Shown: positions 8,838 to 19,123 of the stretch, piece by piece | How the letters are laid out: each line of letters opens with the position of its first letter | Position numbering within the stretch: position 1 is the stretch's first letter | Assembly: GCF_014284235.1 (NCBI RefSeq) | Contig: NZ_JACOGD010000011.1 | Span: 28,490-92,489 of the forward strand | DNA: 64,000 bases | DNA from: Cognatundibacterium curvum | Lineage (GTDB): Bacteria; Pseudomonadota; Gammaproteobacteria; Burkholderiales; Burkholderiaceae_D | Direction: 5' to 3' | Made by a program: the position numbers and the translations under genes | Notes under the pieces: model-generated | What the model was told of the DNA's origin: nothing | The model's database searches: none | The model's input: the letters and a program-made list of their open reading frames with translations, nothing else

Positions 8838-11800
8838 ATGGCTTCAACTATCACTCCCGGACTGATCGCGATACATGGCAATCAGCTCGAACAACTAGGC
8901 GCGGCCATCTTCAGCTGGCTGCGACAGCAACCATTAGACGTGCTGGAGCAGGAAACCTTTATCGTGCAATCGAACGGGGTGGCGGAATGGCTCAAGATTT
9001 CGCTGGCTGCTGAAAATGGCATTTGTGCCGCGACCCGTGTCATGTTGCCAGCCCGTTTTTTGTGGGAATCCTACCGCAGCGTGCTGGGGCCGCAGGCGGT
9101 GGCACGCCGTTCGCCATTTGATAAATCCTCGCTGACCTGGCGCCTGATGCATATGCTGCCGCAGTTACTGGCGCAGGAAGTGTTTGCGCCTTTACGCCAT
9201 TTTCTCGCGGATGGCGCGCCTGAACGGCGTTTGCAACTGGCACAAAAACTCGCAGATTTATTTGACGGTTATCAGGTATTCCGTTCTGACTGGCTGGCAG
9301 ACTGGGATGCCGGGCGCGATGAATTGCGCTGCGCGGCGGGTCCGGCTTTGCCTTTGCCGCCGGATCAGGCCTGGCAGGCTGCCTTGTGGCGCGCAGTGAT
9401 GCTGAGTGTGGATGAGCAGCAGCGCTACGGTGGCCGCGCTCATGTGCATCAGCATTTTTTACAGGCTTTGATGCCAGATGCCGCTTCAGATCTGCAGCCA
9501 GATGCAAAACCCGATGCGAAGCGCGCGCTGCCGCGCCGCATCGTGGTGTTTGGCCTGTCTGCGTTGCCACGTCAAACGCTGGAAGCACTGGGCGCACTGG
9601 CTCAGCACACCCAGGTCGTGATTGCGGTGGCCAATCCCTGCCAGTTTTATTGGGGCGATATTATTCAGGGCAGGGAATTGCTGCGTGCAAACCGCCATCG
9701 TCAGGATTTACGCGAAGGTCGCGACCTGAGCCAGATTCCGCCTGAAGAATTACACAGTCACAGTCATCCGCTGCTGGCCGCCTGGGGTCGCATGGGACGC
9801 GATTTTATCCGCATGCTGGATGAGTTTGACGATGCCAACGCGACCCGCGCCACTTATCAAAATTTGCGGCTGGATTTATTCAGTGAAGGTCCTGGTCAGC
9901 ATTTGCTGGCACAGGTGCAGGCAGCTATCCGTGATTTGCTGCCGCTGTCTGAGCATGCGCGCCTGTCGCTGGCGGACGATGACCGTTCGCTGCAATTCCA
10001 TATCGCCCACAGCGTGCAGCGTGAGGTGGAAGTCTTGCATGACGAGCTGTTGCTGATGCTGGCGGAAGCGCCGTCGGATGCCGACGCCGGTGTGCTGCGT
10101 CCGCGTGACATCGTGGTGATGGTGCCGGATATCGCCCAGTTCAGCGCGGCGATACAAGCGGTGTTTGATCAGTATGGGCGTCAGGATGCACGCTATATTC
10201 CGTATGAAATCGCCGATACCACAGAGCGTCAGATCAATCCTTTGTATATCGCGCTGGAATGGCTGATGCGCTTGCCGCAGCAGCGTTGTCTGCAAAGTGA
10301 AATCCGTGACTTGCTGGATGTGCCTGCGATTGCGGCGCGTTTCGGGCTGGAAGAAGCTGACTTGCCGCGTCTGGGCAGCTGGATAGAAGGGGCAGGTGTG
10401 CGCTGGGGCCTGGATGCCAGCCATCGAGCCAGCCTGGGACTGGGGCAGGTCGGTGAGCAAAATAGCTGGATGTTCGGTGTGCGCCGCATGTTGCTTGGTT
10501 ATGCGAATGGTGATGCGGTCGATTTTGATGCGATCCAGCCTTATCCGGAAATCGCAGGTCTGGATGCAGCACTGGCCGGTTCGCTGGCCGATATGCTGGA
10601 TAAGCTGATGGTATGGCGCACTGTACTTAGTGAAGCCGCTACACCGGCCGTGTGGGCACAACGTGCGCGCAGTTTGCTGAGCACTTTTTTTGCGCCTGAA
10701 TCGGAACGCGACAAGCTGTCGCTGGCGCAACTGGAACAAGCGCTGCAAAGCTGGCTCGATGATTGCGAAATTGCACATTTTGAGCAGGCGGTGCCGCTGG
10801 CAGTCATGCGCGAAGCCTGGCTGGGGCAGGTCGAGGAAAGCAATCTGACCCAGCGTTTTGTATCGGGTGGCGTGACGTTTTGCACGCTGATGCCTATGCG
10901 CGCCGTGCCTTTCCGCGTGATTTGCCTGCTGGGCATGAATGACGGTGACTACCCGCGCCGTGCTCAGCATGCGGATTTTGATTTGCTGGCCTTGCCTGGT
11001 ACTCAGCGTCCGGGTGACCGCTCGCGCCGTGATGATGACCGCTATCTGATGCTGGAAGCCTTGCTGGCTGCGCGTGAACGTCTGTACATCAGCTGGGTGG
11101 GGCGCAATATTCGCGATAATTCGGAACAGCCGCCTTCGGTGCTGGTGGCGCAATTGCGTGATTATCTGGCGGCAGGCTGGGATCTCGATCTGACCAGTCT
11201 GACCAGCGAGCATCCCTTGCAGCCTTTCAGCCGCCGTTATTTTGAAGCTGGCGGGCCGCTTACGTTTGCACGTGAATGGCGCGCCGCACACGAAGGCGAG
11301 ATGCGGGATTCAATGGCAACTGGCCTGACGAACACGGACGCTGCGCTGGCCGCGATGGAGCCCGGTTACCGCCTGAATCTGTCTGAGTTCAGCCGCTTCA
11401 TGCGCCAGCCAGTGACGTATTTTTTCCGGCAAAGACTGCAAGTCAGCTTCCCGGAACAGCAACTGGTATCGGCCGATGAAGAACCGTTCAGCCTGAACCG
11501 TCTGGATGAATATCAATTCGCCCAATTGCTGTTGCAGGATGACGGGGATCGCGAAACTCTGGACGATGTGCAGCCTGATATGGAACGCAAAATAGAACGG
11601 CTGGCACGTGAAGGCGTATTCCCGGTCGGACAGATGGGCAAGTGGTGGCAGCAGCAGTTATTGATTCAGCTGGTACCGGTGCGCCAGCAATGGCTGCGCC
11701 TGTGCGCGCGCTATCCGCAGCCAGCCGCCAAGCATGCGCTGGCGCTGAGTTTTCCGGCAGTACAAATTGAAGACTGGCTGGATCAGTGTTGGACCGATGG

Positions 11801-12347
11801 CTCGCGCACTGTATGGCTTGCGATGTCGCCCGCCAATCTGTGTCAGGCTAAGGGCGAAGAGTTGCAGGTGCGGCCGGATGCCTGTTTGCCTTACTGGTTG
11901 CGACAACTGGTGTCGGCGGCTTGTGGTGTGGCCGTGCCTGGTTATTTGGTTGGGCGCGATGCCGTGCTGTATTGTCAGCCGCTGTCACAACCGGATGCGC
12001 TGCAGACGCTGGACAGTGTGCTTGCTTGCTGGCAGCGTGCTTGCCAGCAGCCTTTGCCGGTTGCGCGTAAAACCGCGTTTGCCTTATTGAGCGGGAAAAA
12101 TCCTGAAGAGTGCTATGACGGCAGTTACACCACGACCGGTGAAAATCAGGACCCCTGTCTGCACCGCATGTGGCCGGATTTCGCCGCCTTGTCGGCAGAA
12201 CCCGACTGGAAGGCGTTGAGTCAGACTTTATACCAGCCTGTGCTGGACTGGATACAGCAGGCGGTACAGATACAGCCGCTGCAGTCTTTGGATGGCGCAG
12301 CGACAGAACAAAACATCAATCAGTCAGTCGGGGAGGCTGCATCATGA
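8838..12347 (+). CDS. recC: Exodeoxyribonuclease V gamma subunit RecC
   Basis: A 1169-residue RecC, close to the 1122 of E. coli. RecC is an inactivated helicase/nuclease-like scaffold in RecBCD that splits the DNA strands and recognises Chi. The N-terminus (IAIHGNQLEQLGAAIFSWL) has the family's start, followed by the conserved VQSNGVAEWLK segment; the middle contains FRVICLLGMNDGDYPR and RSRRDDDRYLMLEALL, both characteristic of RecC. As expected for RecC, the helicase motifs are degenerate. It is first in a recC-recB-recD operon; its TGA overlaps the recB ATG (ATGA), indicating translational coupling. The complex repairs double-strand breaks and degrades foreign linear DNA. Confidence 0.95.
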   Translation: MASTITPGLIAIHGNQLEQLGAAIFSWLRQQPLDVLEQETFIVQSNGVAEWLKISLAAENGICAATRVMLPARFLWESYRSVLGPQAVARRSPFDKSSLTWRLMHMLPQLLAQEVFAPLRHFLADGAPERRLQLAQKLADLFDGYQVFRSDWLADWDAGRDELRCAAGPALPLPPDQAWQAALWRAVMLSVDEQQRYGGRAHVHQHFLQALMPDAASDLQPDAKPDAKRALPRRIVVFGLSALPRQTLEALGALAQHTQVVIAVANPCQFYWGDIIQGRELLRANRHRQDLREGRDLSQIPPEELHSHSHPLLAAWGRMGRDFIRMLDEFDDANATRATYQNLRLDLFSEGPGQHLLAQVQAAIRDLLPLSEHARLSLADDDRSLQFHIAHSVQREVEVLHDELLLMLAEAPSDADAGVLRPRDIVVMVPDIAQFSAAIQAVFDQYGRQDARYIPYEIADTTERQINPLYIALEWLMRLPQQRCLQSEIRDLLDVPAIAARFGLEEADLPRLGSWIEGAGVRWGLDASHRASLGLGQVGEQNSWMFGVRRMLLGYANGDAVDFDAIQPYPEIAGLDAALAGSLADMLDKLMVWRTVLSEAATPAVWAQRARSLLSTFFAPESERDKLSLAQLEQALQSWLDDCEIAHFEQAVPLAVMREAWLGQVEESNLTQRFVSGGVTFCTLMPMRAVPFRVICLLGMNDGDYPRRAQHADFDLLALPGTQRPGDRSRRDDDRYLMLEALLAARERLYISWVGRNIRDNSEQPPSVLVAQLRDYLAAGWDLDLTSLTSEHPLQPFSRRYFEAGGPLTFAREWRAAHEGEMRDSMATGLTNTDAALAAMEPGYRLNLSEFSRFMRQPVTYFFRQRLQVSFPEQQLVSADEEPFSLNRLDEYQFAQLLLQDDGDRETLDDVQPDMERKIERLAREGVFPVGQMGKWWQQQLLIQLVPVRQQWLRLCARYPQPAAKHALALSFPAVQIEDWLDQCWTDGSRTVWLAMSPANLCQAKGEELQVRPDACLPYWLRQLVSAACGVAVPGYLVGRDAVLYCQPLSQPDALQTLDSVLACWQRACQQPLPVARKTAFALLSGKNPEECYDGSYTTTGENQDPCLHRMWPDFAALSAEPDWKALSQTLYQPVLDWIQQAVQIQPLQSLDGAATEQNINQSVGEAAS

Positions 12348-15300
12348 GTCAGCCTTTACATGCCGTTGATTTTCCTTTGCGCGGCGCGCGTCTGATTGAG
12401 GCCAGTGCCGGTACCGGTAAAACCTGGACCATCGCCGCGCTGTATATCCGTCTGGTGCTTGGGCATGGTGGCGAGCATGGATACGGACGTCCCTTGCTGC
12501 CGACTGAAATCCTGGTCATGACCTTTACCCGCGCCGCAACGCGTGAATTGTCCGACCGTATCCGCCAGCGTCTGGTGCAGGCCGCTGCATATTTTCGCGG
12601 TGAGCCGGGCACGGAAGACGATCCGTTTTTGCAGGCACTCAGCGACAGCTACCGTGAGCCACAGCAAGCGCTGCAAGCCGCCCACAGGCTGATGATGGCG
12701 GCTGAAGCGATGGATGAATGCGCGATCTTCACCATCGATGCCTGGTGTCAGCGCATGTTGCGTGAACATGCATTTGACAGCGGCTGCCTGTTTGATGAAG
12801 AACTGATCAGCAGCGAAACCAGCCTGCTTGATGATGCGGTGCGCGACTATTGGCGGCAACAAGTGTATCCGCTGCCCGCGCCTGTATTTGCCCAGGTGGC
12901 TGATGCCTGGGCTGATGTCCATGCCTTGCGCAGTGCGATACCGCCTATGCTGAATTATGCAGAGCGTTATGCAGAACTTGGCGCTACATCACTCGCTCAG
13001 CTGTTAGCCGCCAAACGCGAAACTGAACTGAGCTGTGCACAGCAATTGAAAAACCAGTGGCGCGCGCTGCTGGAAGAATTACAGCTGTGGTTAGAAAAGC
13101 ATAGCGCCATCCTCAATGGCAACCGCTTGCGCAAAGCGACCTTAGCAGCGTTTTTTGAGAGTGCGCAACACTGGCTGGATCAGGCGCAGCAAATCATGCC
13201 TGATAAACGTTTCCTGGACGGTTGCGATAAGCTGAATGCAGACAATTTGCAGACTTGCTTTAAAAAAGATCAGTCCGCCGTGCTGCCGCAGGCTGCCAGC
13301 CTGTTACCCGAACTGAAGGCCGCCTTGCTGGGCTTTGAACCGGTGCAGCATGTGATGCTCAAACATGCGGCAGTGCGGGTGGCGCAGCGCATGCAGCAGC
13401 TCAAGCAAATGAACCGTCAGTTTGGTTTTGCCGATATGCTGCAGCGTTTGCGTCTGGCGCTGGAATCGGCCAACGGTACGACGCTGGCACGCCGTATGAG
13501 CAGCCAGTATCCGGTTGCGTTGATCGATGAGTTTCAGGATACCTCGCCTGATCAGTACCGGATATTTGATTTGCTGTATCGCTTGCATGATGCAGAAACC
13601 CCGCATGGGATTTTTTTGATTGGCGATCCTAAACAGGCGATTTATGGCTTCCGTGGTGCCGACATCCACAGTTATCTGGATGCGCGGCGTGCCACCAGTG
13701 GCCGTCACTATGTGTTGAATACGAATTTCCGCTCCTCGGCGGCGCTGGTGGGGGCGGTGAATCAGTTGTTTGAGCTGGCTGAGGGGAGTTCTGCTCAGCC
13801 CGGTTATCCGGCCGGGGCTTTCCGTTATCGCACAGCGCAAGGCAACCCGCTGCCTTTCGAACCCGTGCAAGCCAGGGGCAGGGCAGAGCGCTTCGTGACT
13901 GCAGCAGGGTCTCCGCCCGCCATGACGCTCAGTTATGTGCAGCAGGAAATGAGTAAAGTCGAACTGCATCAGCATGTGTCCTCCGTTTGCGCCGAACAGA
14001 TAGTGAGCTTGCTCAATGATGCGTCCGCTGGTTTTCTTCAGGACGAACAGCTGACGCCGGTAAAACCGGCTGATATCGCGATTCTGGTGCGTGACCGCAG
14101 CGAAGCCAGAGCCGTGCGGCATGCTTTGCAACAGCGCGGCGTGGCCAGTGTGTATTTGTCGGATAAAGATTCGATTTTCGACAGCGATGAAGCGCGCGAT
14201 ATGTTGTTGTGGCTGCAGGCGATTGCGAACCCTATGCAGGCAGCCACTGCACGTGCCGCCTATGCCACCCGCAGTGCCAATCTGTCGCTGCAGGAACTGG
14301 CGACGCTGGTCAGTGATGATCTGGCCTGGGAAGCCAGAACCGAATTGCTCAGACAGATGCATAGTATCTGGCAGCGCCAGGGCATACTCGCGATGCTGCG
14401 CCGTTTCATCCACGAGCTGCACTTACCGGCCACGCTGTTGGCGCAAACCGGTGGCGAACGACGACTCACCGATATGCTGCATCTGGCTGAATTACTGCAA
14501 TCAGCCAGTCAGCAGCTGGATGGTGAGCAGGCACTGATACGCTGGCTGGCGGAACAGATTCATGATCCCGCTGACAGCGGGGCCGATGAGCTGGTGCTGC
14601 GGCTGGAGAGTGATGCCGAGCTGGTACAGGTCATCACCATCCATAAATCCAAGGGTCTGGAATTCCCTATCGTGTTTTTGCCATTTGCGGCAGCAGCGCG
14701 CCCGGTCGCTCGCCGCGCCGGGAAATTGCTGACCTATACCGATGCCGACGGCGTGACGCAACTCGATCTGACGCAAAGCAAGGAAGTATTGGAACTGGCC
14801 GATGCGGCGCGGCTGGAGGAAGATTTACGTTTGCTGTATGTGGCGCTGACGCGGCCACGACATGCTTTGTGGATGGGCGTGACGGCGCAAAAAGGGCGTT
14901 TCCAGCATTCTGCGCTCGGTTATTTGCTGAATGCGGGGAATGCGATAGAAGCAGGTCAACTCGCGCAACTGCTACAGCCCTTACTCGCTAACAGCGCGAT
15001 TGCCTTGCAGGATAGCAGTGCGCAGCCTGGCTTAAGCAGGCTGATGCGCCAGCAGGCTGCTCCTGTGTTGCAGGATGCGCCCGTGTACACGGCACAGTTT
15101 GAACGCAACTGGAGTGTCGCCAGTTATACCTCGATCACCCGTGGTTTGGGTGAAACCCGGCAAGCGCACAGCGCGCTGATGGAAAAACTGTCAGAAGTCG
15201 ATGATGCCGCATCCTGGCAGCAAGTACAGGATAGCCCCTGGCACCGCTTCCCACGCGGTCCTGTGCCGGGGCAGTTTTTGCATGAACAGCTGGAATGGCT

Positions 15301-15958
15301 GGCAGGCGAAGGCTTTGATTTTGTGCATAGCGAACGCTATCGCACTGTGATGGAAAAACGCTGCGAGCGCGCTGGCTGGGCGCACAGACAGGATGACGTG
15401 ATCGCCTGGCTGGCCGCAGTCTGTGGTCGCGAACTGCCTGAGTTGGGTTGTGCGCTATCCGGTCTGCAGCAATGTGTGCCTGAAATGGAATTCTGGTTTC
15501 CGGCCAGTGGCTTACTCAGTGCGGAACTGGATCAGCTGTGCCGTCAGCATGTATTGCCGGGACTGGTGCGTCCAGCCCTGAGTGAGCGCGATATGCATGG
15601 TATGTTGCGCGGCTTTCAGGATCTGGTGTTTTGTCATGAAGGGCGCTACTGGGTGATGGATTACAAGTCCAATACCATAGGTCCGAATGATGCGAGCTAT
15701 CACAGCCAGGCTTTGCAGTTATGTCTGGTTCACCATCGCTATGATGTGCAGGGCGTGCTGTACCTGCTGGCTTTACACCGTTTGCTCAGGCAGCGTCTGG
15801 GTGAAGGCTATGCGCCGGAACAGCATTTGGGTGGTGCGCTGTTTTACTTCATGCGCGGTGTGGCACATCCAGACACGGCTGGCTGCATCCGTATCGCGCC
15901 GGACGCCGCTTTGCTGACACAGCTGGACCAGCTGTTTCCAGCCCAAACCAGTTTGTAA
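12344..15958 (+). CDS. recB: Exodeoxyribonuclease V beta subunit RecB
   Basis: The start is placed at the ATG at 12344, overlapping the recC stop, giving 1204 residues (E. coli RecB 1180); the frame extends upstream to 12170 but that part is recC read out of phase. UvrD-type helicase motifs are intact: Walker A EASAGTGKTWT, Walker B LIDEFQDTSPDQY, motif III GDPKQAIYGFRGAD, and motif V/VI VITIHKSKGLEFP and RLLYVALTRPRHALWMG. The C-terminal nuclease domain has DLVFCHEGRYWVMDYKSN, the DxK metal-binding core of the PD-(D/E)XK fold. RecB provides the slow 3'-5' helicase and the sole nuclease of RecBCD. All catalytic motifs look functional. Confidence 0.96.
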   Translation: MSQPLHAVDFPLRGARLIEASAGTGKTWTIAALYIRLVLGHGGEHGYGRPLLPTEILVMTFTRAATRELSDRIRQRLVQAAAYFRGEPGTEDDPFLQALSDSYREPQQALQAAHRLMMAAEAMDECAIFTIDAWCQRMLREHAFDSGCLFDEELISSETSLLDDAVRDYWRQQVYPLPAPVFAQVADAWADVHALRSAIPPMLNYAERYAELGATSLAQLLAAKRETELSCAQQLKNQWRALLEELQLWLEKHSAILNGNRLRKATLAAFFESAQHWLDQAQQIMPDKRFLDGCDKLNADNLQTCFKKDQSAVLPQAASLLPELKAALLGFEPVQHVMLKHAAVRVAQRMQQLKQMNRQFGFADMLQRLRLALESANGTTLARRMSSQYPVALIDEFQDTSPDQYRIFDLLYRLHDAETPHGIFLIGDPKQAIYGFRGADIHSYLDARRATSGRHYVLNTNFRSSAALVGAVNQLFELAEGSSAQPGYPAGAFRYRTAQGNPLPFEPVQARGRAERFVTAAGSPPAMTLSYVQQEMSKVELHQHVSSVCAEQIVSLLNDASAGFLQDEQLTPVKPADIAILVRDRSEARAVRHALQQRGVASVYLSDKDSIFDSDEARDMLLWLQAIANPMQAATARAAYATRSANLSLQELATLVSDDLAWEARTELLRQMHSIWQRQGILAMLRRFIHELHLPATLLAQTGGERRLTDMLHLAELLQSASQQLDGEQALIRWLAEQIHDPADSGADELVLRLESDAELVQVITIHKSKGLEFPIVFLPFAAAARPVARRAGKLLTYTDADGVTQLDLTQSKEVLELADAARLEEDLRLLYVALTRPRHALWMGVTAQKGRFQHSALGYLLNAGNAIEAGQLAQLLQPLLANSAIALQDSSAQPGLSRLMRQQAAPVLQDAPVYTAQFERNWSVASYTSITRGLGETRQAHSALMEKLSEVDDAASWQQVQDSPWHRFPRGPVPGQFLHEQLEWLAGEGFDFVHSERYRTVMEKRCERAGWAHRQDDVIAWLAAVCGRELPELGCALSGLQQCVPEMEFWFPASGLLSAELDQLCRQHVLPGLVRPALSERDMHGMLRGFQDLVFCHEGRYWVMDYKSNTIGPNDASYHSQALQLCLVHHRYDVQGVLYLLALHRLLRQRLGEGYAPEQHLGGALFYFMRGVAHPDTAGCIRIAPDAALLTQLDQLFPAQTSL

Positions 15959-16005
15959 GTGAGGCGTCTGATGCCGTCTTTTTGTATTCTATTCAGTGAG
16001 CCAAG

Positions 16006-18075
16006 ATGTCCAGCTTAGAACTAAACCCGACCCAGCCAGCCAATCCCGCGCTGCAGGAAATCGCTGCAGTCACCGCTGCCCAGCATGGCGTACCGGCCGC
16101 GCTGGATCAACAACTGGAACTGCTGATGCAGCAAGGCGAGTTACGCCGTCTGGGCGTGGCTTTTACCCGCTTTGTGGCGCAGCTGGGCACAGCCGATCCG
16201 GTATTGCTGCTGAGTTGTGTGGTGCTGTCAGAGCTAGAAGGACGTGGGCATAGCTGTCTGCGCATCCCCGATTTATTGAGCGACCCGGATGCCCTGCTGG
16301 GCTGGCCCGCCGGACAGTGGCAGGCTTTGCAAAACAGTGCCGGACCTTTGCCTGCCAGCAGCCGCCTGTGGCTGCGTCAACTCGCAGCATGCAGTCAGGT
16401 CTTATTGGAAGCGGAGCTGGATCACGGTCAGCCTTTGCTGCTGGTCGATGACAGACTGTATCTGCGCCGCTACTGGAATTATGAATGTGCTGTCGCCAGC
16501 GCAGTACAGCGCAAGGCCAGTCAGCCACGGCCGCTGGATTTGCAGCAGGTCAGACAGGGACTGGATTCGCTGTTCGGCGCAACTGTCGATGCAAACGCCA
16601 ACACAGACACAGCGCAGACGGTGGATTGGCAAAGAATCGCCTGTGCCATTGCAGTGCGCAGCCACTTCAGCATCATTACCGGCGGCCCCGGCACCGGTAA
16701 AACCTATACCGTGGCGCGTTTGCTGGCATTGTTGTTTTCTTTATCCGCGCAGGCAGAGCAATTGCGCATCGTGCTGGCTGCGCCAACCGGCAAGGCTGCC
16801 GCGCGTCTGAAGCAGGCGATAGACCATGCCTTATCCGGGCTGGCAGAAAAAATGCAGGACCAACTGCCGCTGGCTGAACTGGCGGCGCGCATGGCACCGG
16901 CAGCGACGCTGCACAGCTTGCTGGGCGCGCGTCCCGATACGCGCAGCTTCCGCCATCATGCGGGTAATCCACTCGATGTCGATGTGCTGATTGTGGATGA
17001 GGCGTCGATGGTGCATCTGGAAATGATGGCGGCTATCCTGGATGCCTTGCCACCGCATGCGATGCTGATTTTACTCGGTGATAAAGACCAGCTGGCCTCG
17101 GTCGAAGCGGGGGCGGTACTGGGTGATTTGTGTCAAAACGCGAGTGCCGGTGCCTATCTGCCTGACACTGCTGCCTATGTACAGGCCGCCAGCGGCCAGC
17201 AACTGCCAGCGGCGATGCTGCATGGGCAGTCCGCACTGGCGCAGCAAACCGTGATGTTGCGTGAGAGTCGCCGTTTCGGTGGTCCCATCGGTCAGCTTGC
17301 ACTCGCGGTTAATGCGGGCGAGGTGGCGGCCAGCAGCCACTTACTGCAGACCGATAACAGCGGCATGCTGAGCTGGTATGCGCAGGCGCAATTGCCAGCC
17401 TTGTTGCAACTGGCGCTGGCTGGCCGTGCCGGGGTGGAGGACAGTTACCTGCCTTATCTGCAACTGCTGCAAGCCGCGCCAGTGTTGCAGTCTGGCGCTG
17501 CAGAGGGTGGCAAAGAGGAAGGCTATCTGGCCTGGGTAAAGCAAGTGCTGCTCGCGTTTGACCGCTTCCGCATCCTGTGTGCGGTACGTGAAGGCGAGTG
17601 GGGCGTGGCTGGTGTGAATGGACTGATAGAGCAAGCCTTGATTGCACAGCGCTGGATACACAAACGCAGCGACTGGTATGCCGGACGCCCGGTCATGATT
17701 ACGCGCAATGACTATGGCTTGGGCGTATTTAACGGCGATATCGGCATGACCCTGCCCGACCCGCAACGGCCAGACTCGCTGCGTGTATATTTTCTGCAGG
17801 GTGAACAAGTGCGCAGCGTACTCGCAACCCGGCTGGCCGATGTGGAAACCGCCTTCGCGATGACGGTACACAAATCCCAGGGTTCGGAATTCTCACACGT
17901 CGCACTGGTCTTGCCTGAGCAGGGTGGCAGCTTGCTGGCAAGAGAGTTGCTGTACACCGGCATCACGCGTGCGCGCCAGTTCTTCACACTGCTGACGCCA
18001 CAGCCTGGTGTTTTTGGTGATGCATTACAGCGCCAGACTAAGCGTGTGAGTGGCTTATCAGCCTTGTTGCGTTAA
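16006..18075 (+). CDS. recD: Exodeoxyribonuclease V alpha subunit RecD
   Basis: A 689-residue superfamily 1B helicase, 47 bases after recB, longer than E. coli RecD (608). Visible motifs are Walker A TGGPGTGKTYT, Walker B VLIVDEASMV followed by the LILLGDKDQLASVEAG motif, and the C-terminal TVHKSQGSEFSHV and LLYTGITRAR motifs. RecD is the fast 5'-3' motor of RecBCD. It ends the operon, with a strong bidirectional terminator about 70 bases downstream. The GTG/ATG choice is clear because 16006 gives MSSLEL right after a purine-rich AAG. Confidence 0.96.
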   Translation: MSSLELNPTQPANPALQEIAAVTAAQHGVPAALDQQLELLMQQGELRRLGVAFTRFVAQLGTADPVLLLSCVVLSELEGRGHSCLRIPDLLSDPDALLGWPAGQWQALQNSAGPLPASSRLWLRQLAACSQVLLEAELDHGQPLLLVDDRLYLRRYWNYECAVASAVQRKASQPRPLDLQQVRQGLDSLFGATVDANANTDTAQTVDWQRIACAIAVRSHFSIITGGPGTGKTYTVARLLALLFSLSAQAEQLRIVLAAPTGKAAARLKQAIDHALSGLAEKMQDQLPLAELAARMAPAATLHSLLGARPDTRSFRHHAGNPLDVDVLIVDEASMVHLEMMAAILDALPPHAMLILLGDKDQLASVEAGAVLGDLCQNASAGAYLPDTAAYVQAASGQQLPAAMLHGQSALAQQTVMLRESRRFGGPIGQLALAVNAGEVAASSHLLQTDNSGMLSWYAQAQLPALLQLALAGRAGVEDSYLPYLQLLQAAPVLQSGAAEGGKEEGYLAWVKQVLLAFDRFRILCAVREGEWGVAGVNGLIEQALIAQRWIHKRSDWYAGRPVMITRNDYGLGVFNGDIGMTLPDPQRPDSLRVYFLQGEQVRSVLATRLADVETAFAMTVHKSQGSEFSHVALVLPEQGGSLLARELLYTGITRARQFFTLLTPQPGVFGDALQRQTKRVSGLSALLR

Positions 18076-18146
18076 GTGCCGGGGCTGGACAGGCTATCGT
18101 GTATGAAGCTGACCGTTGGCTATATGTACTGTGGCTTGTAGTTAGC

Positions 18147-18183
18147 AAAAGGCCGGCTGAAGACAGATTTCAGCCGGCCTTTT
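18147..18183. terminator. Bidirectional terminator between recD and udh
   Basis: A near-perfect 15-bp hairpin, AAAAGGCCGGCTGAA paired with TTCAGCCGGCCTTTT, has A- and T-tracts on both sides and separates the convergent recCBD and udh-garD units. Confidence 0.93.
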
Positions 18184-18201
18184 GCATGATGAAGCAGGGT
18201 T

Positions 18202-19026
18202 TTAGTTTTTGTACTGTGGACCGCTCAGGATGAAATTGCCACCCTGATAGGTGCTGCCGATCTCGTCGGCGGCCGGATAGTTGCCCGTGTCAGGGAATAA
18301 GTGGGCAAACTGGCTGGAGCTGTCTTTAGGCTGGAAACCAAGATGCGCTGCCTCGCGGTTATCCCACCATTTTTCACGGTTGTCGGATGCGCCGAATACG
18401 ATGGTGTGACCTACGCGTGGTGTGAATGCCGCGCAACGCAGCAGTTCAAACAGATCGTCATAGCTCAGATAAGTCGTCATCATGCGGCGGTTGGCTGGCG
18501 CGGGGAAGGCGGAGCCTATGCGTACGCATACTGTTTCCAGTCCGGTGCGGTCGTAGTAATAGCGGGACAGACTCTCGCCAAAACACTTACTCACGCCGTA
18601 CATGCCGTCCGGGCGTGGTGGCATGCTGGCGGTCAGCTGATCTGTGGTTTTGTAAAAACCTATGGTGTGATTTGAACTGGCAAAAATCACGCGTTTCACC
18701 TGATGGGTGTGGGCTGCTTCATAGATGTTATAGGTGCCCTGGATATTGGCGCGCATAATGTCTTCAAAGCTGGCTTCGACTGAAATACCGCCGAAATGCA
18801 GTATCAGCTCCACCCCTTTAACCAGTTCCAGTACCGCTGCTTTGTCGGCCAGATCACATTGCACGACTTCTTCCCCGTTGCGGGCCGGGCCCAGATCAGC
18901 CAGGTCACTGACGCGCAGGATATCGGTCCAGTCTTTTAATTTATCGCGCAAGATTTTACCGAGGCCACCGGCCGCGCCGGTCAGCAGGATGCGGTGGAAT
19001 GGTTTGGCGGATGTTTGCGTACTCAT
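18202..19026 (-). CDS. udh: Uronate dehydrogenase (NAD+)
   Basis: A 274-residue short-chain dehydrogenase (extended SDR) closely matching Agrobacterium/Pseudomonas uronate dehydrogenases as I remember them: TGAAGGLGK nucleotide-binding loop, VQCDLAD, HFGGISVE, FASSNHTIGFY, and the catalytic YGVSK (Tyr-x-x-x-Lys). It oxidises D-galacturonate (and glucuronate) to the aldaro-lactone, the first step of the oxidative uronate pathway. It is downstream of garD on the same strand, about 97 bases after its stop, so the two probably form one operon under the divergent GntR regulator. AGGAG precedes the ATG at 19026. The remaining pathway enzymes lie at 37.9-42.9 kb. Confidence 0.93.
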   Translation of the reverse strand: MSTQTSAKPFHRILLTGAAGGLGKILRDKLKDWTDILRVSDLADLGPARNGEEVVQCDLADKAAVLELVKGVELILHFGGISVEASFEDIMRANIQGTYNIYEAAHTHQVKRVIFASSNHTIGFYKTTDQLTASMPPRPDGMYGVSKCFGESLSRYYYDRTGLETVCVRIGSAFPAPANRRMMTTYLSYDDLFELLRCAAFTPRVGHTIVFGASDNREKWWDNREAAHLGFQPKDSSSQFAHLFPDTGNYPAADEIGSTYQGGNFILSGPQYKN

Positions 19027-19123
19027 GATGCTCCTAGCTTGTTTTTATCAGATAAAGTGGGTTGCACAGGGTGCGCTGCGGTCGTGGCTGAGATTGTTCT
19101 TCGCAGCGTAGCCCTGAATTGGC

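Noticed and set aside
8557..8847. Small - strand frame in the recC upstream region
   Set aside because: Cys/Met-rich, overlaps the recC start, no ribosome site or family resemblance.
9876..11291. Long - strand open frame (471 codons)
   Set aside because: It lies wholly inside recC on the opposite strand; His/Gln/Arg-rich translation typical of a shadow of a GC-rich gene.
13304..14422. Long - strand open frame (372 codons)
   Set aside because: Antisense to recB, no ribosome site, composition of a shadow frame.
8838..18075. recCBD genes as part of a defence island linked to RADAR
   Set aside because: The operon is complete, of native composition and separated from RADAR by two housekeeping genes; chromosomal RecBCD is the simple reading.
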